8,002 bases of DNA from Actinomycetes bacterium. Its GTDB lineage: Bacteria > Actinomycetota > Acidimicrobiia > Acidimicrobiales > RAAP-2. Shown piece by piece: positions 1 through 5,545 of the stretch. The position numbers and the translations under genes were made by a program. Below the pieces are notes generated by a model, which searched no databases, was not told where the DNA came from, and worked only from the letters and a program-made list of their open reading frames with translations. The stretch covers positions 1 through 8,002 of the forward strand of contig JAJZSX010000009.1 in NCBI GenBank assembly GCA_021849435.1. Direction: 5' to 3'. Numbering within the stretch: position 1 is the stretch's first letter; each line of letters begins with the position of its first letter.

Positions 1-70
1 ACTCATCGAATCCACCGTATCGGGGCGACGCCTCGGCGCACGGCGAGCCGGCCCCATGACTATCACCCCT

Positions 71-76
71 TACAAT
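71..76 (+). promoter_or_regulatory. Possible -10 box upstream of the GH3 gene
   Basis: TACAAT differs from the TATAAT consensus at one position and lies in the only AT-richer patch of the first 150 bases. No good -35 hexamer is visible 16-18 nt upstream. Transcription from here would give a leader of roughly 70 nt before the GTG at 151. The rest of bases 1-150 shows no confident gene. It could hold the end of an upstream gene (a frame closes with TGA at 57-59) or the start of a leftward gene (ATG at complement 57-55, preceded by AAGGGG). The window edge prevents a decision. Confidence 0.3.
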
Positions 77-137
77 TCGTGGCGGCTCCCGACTCGCCGG
101 GGCGACAGGACGACTGGAGACGTTGATGCTCGGGATT

Positions 138-142
138 GGGAG
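138..142 (+). promoter_or_regulatory. Shine-Dalgarno site that decides the GH3 start
   Basis: GGGAG sits 8 nt before the GTG at 151, an ideal spacing. The alternative in-frame TTG at 136 lies before or within this site and has no comparable site of its own. The GTG also places Arg-Arg directly before the hydrophobic stretch, as expected for a signal peptide. Confidence 0.6.
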
Positions 143-150
143 TTGACCCC

Positions 151-2688
151 GTGACGCGACGTCTCTGGACCGTGGTGGCACTGGTCCTCATTTCGGCCAC
201 CATGGTGATCAACGCGGGCTCTTCCGGCGCCGGTGCGAGCCCCCGGTTACCAGTGGCCGTCGGGGTCATCCGCCCCGCTGCGCGGTGTCCGTGGGTTCTC
301 CAATCGGTACATCACAGCACATCGGCGTCAGTTCTCGCCAGCGAAGTCGTCGCGCGTATGACGCTCGCTCAGAAGGTCAACTTCGTCGCGCTCTCCACCT
401 ATCCCCCGCTCGAGAACGCCAACGTCGGGATTCCGAACCTCTGCATCCCGCCACTCACCTTGACCGACGGCCCAAACGGCGTCGCCAACGGTCTGCAGTT
501 CGTGACGCAGTTACCCGCGGCGATTGGAATCGGCGCCACTTTCGACCCGTCGCTCGCCCGGGCCGTCGCCGGCGTTCTGGCCAGTGAGGCTCGCGCGAAG
601 GGAATCGACGGCGTGCAGGCGCCGAATCTCAACCTGGCGCGCGTCGCACTGAGTGGTCGGATCTTTGAGACCTACGGTGAGGATCCGTACCTCTCCGCCG
701 TGCTTGGCGTGGCCGCGATCCGCGGAATCCAATCACTCGGCGAGATCGCCGACGCCAAACACTTCACCGCGTACACCCAGGAGACCGCACGCGCCCGGAT
801 CAATCAACGCGTGTCGGCGCGAGCGTTGGCCGAGATCTACAACGCCCCCTTCGAAGCCGCGGTGCAACAGGGCCACGTGGCGTCGCTGATGTGCTCCTAC
901 GGGTCGTTGAACGGCGTCAACACCTGTTCGAGCCCCTACGTCTACCGAACATTACGGTCTTGGGGGTTCACCGGTTTCGTCCGTTCGGATCTCGGCGCTG
1001 TCGAAGACCCGGTTGCCGCCCTGCGCGCCGGTATCGCCATGCTCAAACCGGTCTCTACCGGTGGCCTGATCAGCGCCGTCATCCACCACCGGTTGCCCAT
1101 CGGTGCCCTTGACCGCGCCGTTCACTCGATCCTCACCCCCATGTTCGCGCTCGGCCTCGTCGCACATCCGCTGCGCCTCTCACTGAACGCTGAGGTCTCG
1201 ACACCCGCTCACGTCTCAATCGCCCTTCGTGCCGCGGAAAGCAGCATTGTCCTCCTGCAGAATCGCAATCGGACACTGCCACTTCCTGCGTCTGTCCGAT
1301 CGATCGCCGTCATCGGCCTCGCGGGTAGCCAAGTGCCGATGAGCGCCGGCGGAGGCAGCGCGGCCGTCGTGGCCACGTCGGTGACCACCCCGTTCAACGC
1401 CCTGCGCAAGGCCTTGGGCGATGGCGTTCGACTCACCTACGCCCCCGGTGACATTTACATACCCAATGTCAAGTCTCGCCGGGACATCGTCATTGAATCC
1501 GGCACACCACTTAAGCTCATCACCCGATTCAGCCAGGTGGGTGAGCCCGGCAAAGCGGACATCGGAATCGATCGTGGCGGCAACGTCACGCCGAGCGTCG
1601 CCACCGCCACGACTCCTGGCACCGGTGACAACTGGACCTCGTCACAGGTGAAGTTCCGGGCCAAACGAACCGGAATCTACGACGTCGCGTTCCGACAGTT
1701 CGGCGACACCTGGGTATACGTGAACGGCCGACTACTCATCGCGTCACGGGGACTTCACTCGCCGGACCTAATCACCACGGCGATCAAACTTCGATCGGGG
1801 CGCGACTACACACTTCGCGTCACCTGGTTCGACATCCGCGACCACCCGGCACCGACTTTCGACCTCGTCGACGCCACCCCGGCCATCACGAAGGCCGTCC
1901 GGATCGCCCGTCACGCCCAGTACGTGATCGTGGTGGCGAGCGCGCCGACCTCCGAGGGGGCCGACCGTCCCAACCTGAACCTGCCGGGTGATCAGAATTC
2001 GCTCATTGAGGCCGTCGCCGCGGCGAACCGACACACCATCGTCGTTCTTGAGACGGGCGGTGCCGTGGCGATGCCGTGGCTCGGACAAGTCGCCGCGGTC
2101 CTCGAAGCGTGGTATCCCGGTCAGGTCGATGGTGCCGCGATCGCACCGGTCCTGATCGGTGCCATCGATCCCTCCGGTCGACTACCCCTGACGTTTCCCA
2201 CGTCGATGAACGCGATGGCGAACTCATCGCCACGCTTCTTCCCGGGCGTTGACGGCACCGTCGAGTTCGCGTCGAGTCTCGACCTGGGCTACCGCTGGTA
2301 CCAAGCCAACCACGTGCGTCCGCTCTTCCCCTTCGGATTCGGTCTCTCCTACACGAGTTTCACCCTTCGACGAGCCCACCTTCGGCGCACCGCCACCGGG
2401 GTGAACGTCTCAGTGGGCGTCGCCAACACTGGTCACCGAACCGGTGCGGACGTCGTCCAGCTCTACGTCTCATACCCTGCCCGGGCCGGTGAACCCCCTG
2501 AGCAGCTGCGCGCGTTCGCCCGCGTGCTCCTCAAAGCGGGCGCACAAACGACCGTCGTCCTCTCGGCGGACCGGCGAAGTTTCGAGATCTTCCACCACGG
2601 AACCTTCACCGTGGTGCCCGGCACCTACCACGTCGACATCGGCCAGTCGTCGGCGTATCTGCCAATCCGACTGTCGTTACGGCTGTAG
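151..2688 (+). CDS. Secreted glycoside hydrolase family 3 beta-glycosidase with PA14-like insert
   Basis: This is an 845-residue GH3 enzyme that should hydrolyse non-reducing-end beta-linked sugars outside the cell. Residues 1-29 form a signal peptide: Arg-Arg, a hydrophobic core, then an Ala-Gly-Ala cleavage site. The TIM-barrel domain shows DGPNG (106-110), the signature GRIFETYGEDPYL (169-181), Lys203-His204 and the nucleophile Asp280 in SDLGA. The second alpha/beta domain carries a PA14-like insert at about 435-575. This is followed by SEGADR with Glu602 as candidate acid/base, and LPGDQ. PFGFGLSYTSF (727-737) leads into a C-terminal Fn3-like domain. The order and length match the PA14-containing beta-glucosidase subgroup. 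The usual SDW at the nucleophile is SDL here, so the sugar pocket may differ. Substrate (glucoside, xyloside or other) cannot be read from the sequence. The start was chosen from the site at 138-142. Confidence 0.94.
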   Translation: MTRRLWTVVALVLISATMVINAGSSGAGASPRLPVAVGVIRPAARCPWVLQSVHHSTSASVLASEVVARMTLAQKVNFVALSTYPPLENANVGIPNLCIPPLTLTDGPNGVANGLQFVTQLPAAIGIGATFDPSLARAVAGVLASEARAKGIDGVQAPNLNLARVALSGRIFETYGEDPYLSAVLGVAAIRGIQSLGEIADAKHFTAYTQETARARINQRVSARALAEIYNAPFEAAVQQGHVASLMCSYGSLNGVNTCSSPYVYRTLRSWGFTGFVRSDLGAVEDPVAALRAGIAMLKPVSTGGLISAVIHHRLPIGALDRAVHSILTPMFALGLVAHPLRLSLNAEVSTPAHVSIALRAAESSIVLLQNRNRTLPLPASVRSIAVIGLAGSQVPMSAGGGSAAVVATSVTTPFNALRKALGDGVRLTYAPGDIYIPNVKSRRDIVIESGTPLKLITRFSQVGEPGKADIGIDRGGNVTPSVATATTPGTGDNWTSSQVKFRAKRTGIYDVAFRQFGDTWVYVNGRLLIASRGLHSPDLITTAIKLRSGRDYTLRVTWFDIRDHPAPTFDLVDATPAITKAVRIARHAQYVIVVASAPTSEGADRPNLNLPGDQNSLIEAVAAANRHTIVVLETGGAVAMPWLGQVAAVLEAWYPGQVDGAAIAPVLIGAIDPSGRLPLTFPTSMNAMANSSPRFFPGVDGTVEFASSLDLGYRWYQANHVRPLFPFGFGLSYTSFTLRRAHLRRTATGVNVSVGVANTGHRTGADVVQLYVSYPARAGEPPEQLRAFARVLLKAGAQTTVVLSADRRSFEIFHHGTFTVVPGTYHVDIGQSSAYLPIRLSLRL

Positions 2689-2725
2689 GTCAGCCCGGCG
2701 TCGCGGCACGTCACACGGCGACGAC

Positions 2726-2731
2726 TAATCT
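2726..2731 (+). promoter_or_regulatory. Putative -10 box for a leaderless transcript
   Basis: TAATCT fits TAnnnT and ends 7 nt before the ATG at 2739, so transcription could begin at the start codon itself. No Shine-Dalgarno sequence precedes that ATG. No recognisable -35 hexamer is present. The 50-bp gap before it also contains a weak inverted repeat (CGTCGC at 2699-2704 and GCGACG at 2718-2723). Confidence 0.45.
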
Positions 2732-2738
2732 TGAACTG

Positions 2739-3296
2739 ATGGCCGCCATCGACGTCGCCGGTTTCGTAGCCGATCTCAAGGACCACGCGGTCACTCACGG
2801 TTTCCACGTGCACGATGAGCGGCACTTCGTCGAAACGTACTCCTTACGCCAAGCCTGGGAGGTTGACCTTCACCCCGAGGATGGATGCGGCGGACCCGTA
2901 GACCTGCACGTCGAACTGGACGTGGACCCTCGAACCCTGCTCGCGTTCGAAGATGCGGTCATGGGCTTGCCCGACGATGTTGACCCGCCCGACGACTTTC
3001 ACTTCCCGTTGATCCTGACCTGGAGTCTGCCGCCGATGCCGCACGGCCCCGACCTGTTACGACTGGCCATCGACCTCGCACCGATTGGTGGTGTGGACTT
3101 GCCCCTCGAAGTCACCGCAACGGACACGTTCGCCTCACCAACCGAGACGAGCGAGCGCCGGATCGCCATCGTTGCACGTCGCGCGATCTCGCTCAGCCAG
3201 GTGGCCAAGGGCGAGGACCCCCTGTGCGACGTTTTCGAGCACGGACGTACTATCAGTGACTTCCTCCTTCAAGCCGCGGACTCGTGGCTGGCCTGA
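2739..3296 (+). CDS. Conserved-looking hypothetical protein, 185 residues
   Basis: I do not recognise a named family. The protein is acidic and soluble, with no signal peptide and no long hydrophobic segment, so it is probably cytoplasmic. It has an N-terminal region rich in His and Asp, a central Pro/Asp-rich loop (PDDVDPPDD), a strand-like region reading LILTWSLPPMP, and a C-terminal helical part after an Arg-rich ERRIAIVARR. Codon use is strongly G/C-ending, which supports real coding. The ATG has a -10-like TAATCT 7 nt upstream, which favours a leaderless start. The 3' end overlaps the next gene by 13 nt, so the two are probably co-transcribed and coupled. I recall similar unnamed proteins in Acidimicrobiia, but that is memory, not a search. 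Confidence 0.78.
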   Translation: MAAIDVAGFVADLKDHAVTHGFHVHDERHFVETYSLRQAWEVDLHPEDGCGGPVDLHVELDVDPRTLLAFEDAVMGLPDDVDPPDDFHFPLILTWSLPPMPHGPDLLRLAIDLAPIGGVDLPLEVTATDTFASPTETSERRIAIVARRAISLSQVAKGEDPLCDVFEHGRTISDFLLQAADSWLA

Positions 3297-3658
3297 TTCG
3301 GCGTCTGGTTCCCTTCGTTCTCGTGGCCACGTCGGCGCTGGCGCTGAGTTCGTGTGGCACCTTGGGCGCGGTAACCCAAGCCCGCATTGCCTGCCGGTAC
3401 GTCGACCGATCGCTCGCCACCTATCGTGCGAGCACGAAACCCGACATCGCTGCGTCGACACGGACTCGTCTCCAGGCCAACGCATTGGCCGAACTGTTAC
3501 GCGCTACGCCCTACGCCGCCTCGGCAACCTCGAGTGACGGTGGTTGGAATCCCCTCATGACCACGATCAACGAAGCCGAGCGCGTCCCCATTGCCGACCT
3601 GATCCCGTCGCTCACCCACCTGTGCCGGATCGCCCAGTCGCCGACGCCGTACCTGTAG
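3284..3658 (+). CDS. Small putative lipoprotein, 124 residues
   Basis: The N-terminus reads as a lipoprotein signal: Arg6-Arg7, a hydrophobic stretch from 8 to 21, and a lipobox LSSC with the lipid-accepting cysteine at position 24. The mature part of about 100 residues has two further cysteines (near CRYV and LCRI), is helical in character, and would sit on the outer face of the membrane. No domain is recognised. The GTG start lies within the last 13 nt of the preceding gene, and no strong ribosome site is seen, so translation probably depends on coupling. Choosing a later GTG would remove the positive end of the signal peptide, so this start is preferred. Function is unknown; pairing with the upstream cytoplasmic protein is the only clue. 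Confidence 0.74.
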   Translation: MAGLIRRLVPFVLVATSALALSSCGTLGAVTQARIACRYVDRSLATYRASTKPDIAASTRTRLQANALAELLRATPYAASATSSDGGWNPLMTTINEAERVPIADLIPSLTHLCRIAQSPTPYL

Positions 3659-3705
3659 TGTCGATTCGGCCAACGCCGACCGGTCCGGGATGCGCCATGG
3701 TGACA

Positions 3706-3728
3706 GCGCCGGGTCGATGGCCTGGCGC
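3706..3728 (+). terminator. GC-rich hairpin between convergent genes
   Basis: An 8-bp stem (GCGCCGGG with CCTGGCGC, one G-T wobble) encloses a 7-nt loop. It lies in the 82-bp gap between the lipoprotein stop and the stop of the leftward 112-residue gene, where a two-way terminator is expected. No T-run follows on either strand, so a classic intrinsic terminator is not shown. Confidence 0.35.
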
Positions 3729-3740
3729 CCCGCTCGTCCG

Positions 3741-4079
3741 TCAGTCGTTGAATCGCTCGTAGAGCCACTCGAGTGAATTCTCCTCAAGCATCGCGTCTTC
3801 CCAGCCCTCGAGTTGGTCCTCCACTGCACCGAGTGACCCGACCGTCCCGATGACCACGACCGTCAAGCCGCTCACGGGTTCGTCGGCGACGAGGAAGTCG
3901 CCGAAGATGTCCTCGCTCACCGACGCTTCTGGGCCGATCATCAGATAGAGCTCGCCCGTGGCTTCGACCCAGGACAGACGGTAGGTATTACCCGCCGCGT
4001 CGGTCCACTCGTCGCCGAACTCGAACTCCGCACTCTCACGGCGCGTCTCGTTCTGTTGATAGAAGGCCTCGATGTCCAT
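3741..4079 (-). CDS. Acidic hypothetical protein, 112 residues
   Basis: This is a small, strongly acidic, soluble protein with no signal peptide or membrane segment. It begins MDIEAFYQQNE and has a well-formed strand-rich middle (NTYRLSWVE, ELYLMIGPEA, LTVVVIGTV) followed by a Trp-containing acidic helix (LEGWEDAMLEEN) and ending in a Trp-Leu-Tyr-Glu-Arg segment. I recall unnamed actinobacterial proteins of the same size and layout, but no function is known to me. Codon use is typical of the window. The ATG follows a -10-like TAGGCT by 6 nt, with no Shine-Dalgarno site, which suggests a leaderless mRNA. It is transcribed away from the sigma-like gene at 4214 and towards the lipoprotein gene. 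Confidence 0.83.
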   Translation of the reverse strand: MDIEAFYQQNETRRESAEFEFGDEWTDAAGNTYRLSWVEATGELYLMIGPEASVSEDIFGDFLVADEPVSGLTVVVIGTVGSLGAVEDQLEGWEDAMLEENSLEWLYERFND

Positions 4080-4085
4080 GAGGGC

Positions 4086-4091
4086 AGCCTA
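4086..4091 (-). promoter_or_regulatory. Putative -10 box for a leaderless transcript
   Basis: Read on the minus strand, TAGGCT is followed by six bases and then the ATG ending at 4079. The spacing matches that of the box at 4955-4960. No -35 hexamer is evident. The remaining part of the 134-bp divergent region up to 4213 shows no clear promoter for the rightward gene. Confidence 0.42.
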
Positions 4092-4213
4092 CGTCGTGTA
4101 TGTGCGCGACGCTATGCGTTGTCCACGACACGATCCGTGTCATGAAAACTGGTGCGTTTGGAGTTACCCGTCAGTGCGCGAACCGACGTGCACGTCCCAG
4201 TGGACTTCGTCAC

Positions 4214-4909
4214 ATGACACATTCATACGACGTCCTCGATCAACTACGCACCGACTGGCGCCACCTCGCTCATCGAGGTCCCTCCACGACGGCCCTTCGT
4301 CGGCTTCGCGAGCGCCACGTCGATGCGCCCTTAGGCGGGATTGAGGATCTCGGTGACCTCGTCGACGCCCTCGAGGTGCGTGGCGGACGCTCCGTGACCG
4401 AGCGCGCCCGACTCGTTCAGGTCATGCTCGAGGAGGCCGCGGACCCCGACGTCCACCGCGCACTGCTTCAGACGCTGCTCCCAGGGATCGTGAACGTCTG
4501 TCGTCAGCTCCGTTTTGGCGCCGGGGTCGCCACCGAACCGAGCGAGACCGTCTGCGTTGCGATTTCGTTGGCGAGCGAACTCCTCGCGCAGTGGGCCGGT
4601 CAGTCGCGCCCGTACGCGGCCCCCGACATCCTCTCGGCGCTGCGCGCGCGAGTTCGCCGCTGGCTGCTGAAGGAGAAGGGAGCGATGCAGACGGTCAACA
4701 GCCTCGACGACGTGGCCGCCCCCACGAACTCGCCGCTCGAGATCCGACTCGCCGCCTATCGCGGTGGACCGCACGACCGGTTGGCTCGACTCGCGTACGC
4801 CCGGGTCTACGAGGGTCGGTCGTGGCGAGAACTGGGTGACACCGACCACTCCGCACCGCAATCACTGCAGAACGAACTTCAGCGCTTCGCCTACCGGTTC
4901 CTCGTGTGA
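4214..4909 (+). CDS. Sigma-70-like hypothetical protein, 231 residues
   Basis: The layout recalls a shortened RNA polymerase sigma factor. Residues 77-150 resemble a region-2-like helical bundle (VHRALLQTLLPGIVNVCRQL, then LLAQWAGQSRPYAAPDILSA and an Arg-rich helix). Residues 187-231 resemble a region-4 helix-turn-helix (DRLARLAYARVYEGRSWREL). The usual region 2 promoter-melting signature is not clear, so it may be a sigma relative that no longer acts as a sigma factor. The frame stays open back to 4100, but codons 4100-4213 have a much lower G/C share at third positions and contain three cysteines, so ATG 4214 is preferred. No convincing ribosome site precedes it. It is the first gene of a rightward cluster with the anchored protein and the BTAD regulator. 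Coding is secure; the functional label is tentative. Confidence 0.66.
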   Translation: MTHSYDVLDQLRTDWRHLAHRGPSTTALRRLRERHVDAPLGGIEDLGDLVDALEVRGGRSVTERARLVQVMLEEAADPDVHRALLQTLLPGIVNVCRQLRFGAGVATEPSETVCVAISLASELLAQWAGQSRPYAAPDILSALRARVRRWLLKEKGAMQTVNSLDDVAAPTNSPLEIRLAAYRGGPHDRLARLAYARVYEGRSWRELGDTDHSAPQSLQNELQRFAYRFLV

Positions 4910-4930
4910 GCGGTCATGACCTCACCCAGT

Positions 4931-4960
4931 TTGGCGACCGGTCGCCCTCATCGATACCGT
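4931..4960 (+). promoter_or_regulatory. Putative promoter, leaderless, inside the cluster
   Basis: TTGGCG (4931-4936) and TACCGT (4955-4960) are separated by 18 nt, and the -10 box ends 6 nt before the ATG at 4967. This is the best -35/-10 pair in the window. It lies in the 57-nt gap after the sigma-like gene, so the two downstream genes may be expressed separately from it. Confidence 0.45.
4933..4946. promoter_or_regulatory. Perfect 14-nt palindrome, candidate operator
   Basis: GGCGACCGGTCGCC equals its own reverse complement over all 14 bases. It overlaps the putative -35 box (TTGGCG, 4931-4936) of the promoter with -10 at 4955-4960. A dimeric repressor or activator bound here would control the anchored-protein and BTAD genes. 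As RNA it could only make a 5-bp stem with a 4-nt loop, so a protein-binding site is the more natural reading. Binding is inferred. Confidence 0.4.
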
Positions 4961-4966
4961 GGGTTC

Positions 4967-5545
4967 ATGATGCTTCGCGTGACGTCGCTGCGAGCGGCGC
5001 ATCTGGTGCTGTGGTCGAGTCCGATCCTGCTCCTGGTCCTCGTCTTCACGGTGTCGGGTCCGCCCAGAGTCGTCGCGCGAGCACCGAGGATCGCGTCGCG
5101 CGACGCCGCGCGCGTCGTTCGATCACAACCGACGACCGCGACGAGGCGATCGACGACGCGGACCAAACCAGTCCCTACGACGAGCACGACGATTCCGAAC
5201 ACTCGCACCGCGGCCGCGGCCGCGACCGCGACATCAAACTCGCCATCAGCGACGACGACCGCCGCGATCGAGCCGCCTCCCGCCTCATCACTGATCGGCG
5301 GCGCCGCGAGCGACGCGCTCATTGGGGGTCTCCCCTCGGCCGGAGCCACCGACGTGGTCCCGATGCAAGGACCGGGGACCTGGATCGTCCAGTCGAGCGC
5401 ACCGATGCTCGAACAGCTGACCTGCTCAGGCTCGACGGCAGTGGTGGGTGGGTCGATCAGCATCGACACGTTGACGATCTGCCGGCTCCTGCTGACCAGT
5501 CAGTCTGTCGGCCCCGTTCACTGGCAGATCGTTCCCACGCCGTGA
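4967..5545 (+). CDS. Membrane-anchored Ser/Thr/Ala-rich protein, 192 residues
   Basis: Residues 12-29 form a single hydrophobic helix after a short basic N-terminus, which fits a signal anchor or uncleaved signal peptide. Residues 50-125 are a low-complexity stalk rich in Thr, Ser, Ala and Pro, typical of a spacer through the cell wall. The C-terminal 65 residues look folded and contain two cysteines (153 and 172) that could form a disulfide outside the cell, then VHWQIVP at the end. No family is recognised; a LysM fold was considered and not supported. ATG 4967 is preferred over ATG 4916 because a -10-like box ends 6 nt before it and it starts directly at the anchor. The stop overlaps the next start as GTGA. 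The overlapping frame starting at 4906 is an Arg/Asp-rich shadow. It probably works with the BTAD protein. Confidence 0.72.
   Translation: MMLRVTSLRAAHLVLWSSPILLLVLVFTVSGPPRVVARAPRIASRDAARVVRSQPTTATRRSTTRTKPVPTTSTTIPNTRTAAAAATATSNSPSATTTAAIEPPPASSLIGGAASDALIGGLPSAGATDVVPMQGPGTWIVQSSAPMLEQLTCSGSTAVVGGSISIDTLTICRLLLTSQSVGPVHWQIVPTP

Noticed and set aside
1..59. End of an upstream gene (TGA 57-59) or a leftward gene from ATG at complement 57-55
   Set aside because: Fewer than 20 codons are visible in either direction, with no recognisable motif; too little to call.
136..150. TTG start five codons upstream for the GH3 gene
   Set aside because: The GGGAG site falls inside this extension at perfect distance from GTG 151.
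1768..2088. Minus-strand 106-codon frame within the GH3 gene, and the other frames inside known genes
   Set aside because: Arg-rich shadow translations of GC-rich coding DNA with no domain or start signal.
2699..2723. Inverted repeat as a terminator for the GH3 gene
   Set aside because: Only 6 bp with a 13-nt loop and no T-run; not enough to call a terminator.
4100..4213. N-terminal extension of the sigma-like protein
   Set aside because: Third positions in these 38 codons are much less G/C-rich than in the rest of the gene, the peptide is Cys/Arg-rich, and no start signal precedes ATG 4100 or ATG 4142.
5208..5219. Perfect palindrome CCGCGGCCGCGG
   Set aside because: It lies inside the Ala/Thr-rich low-complexity coding part, where such GC-only palindromes arise from codon use.
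5363..5545. LysM domain at the C-terminus of the anchored protein
   Set aside because: A GTWIVQ start looks faintly LysM-like, but the rest lacks the GDTL and helix pattern of the domain.
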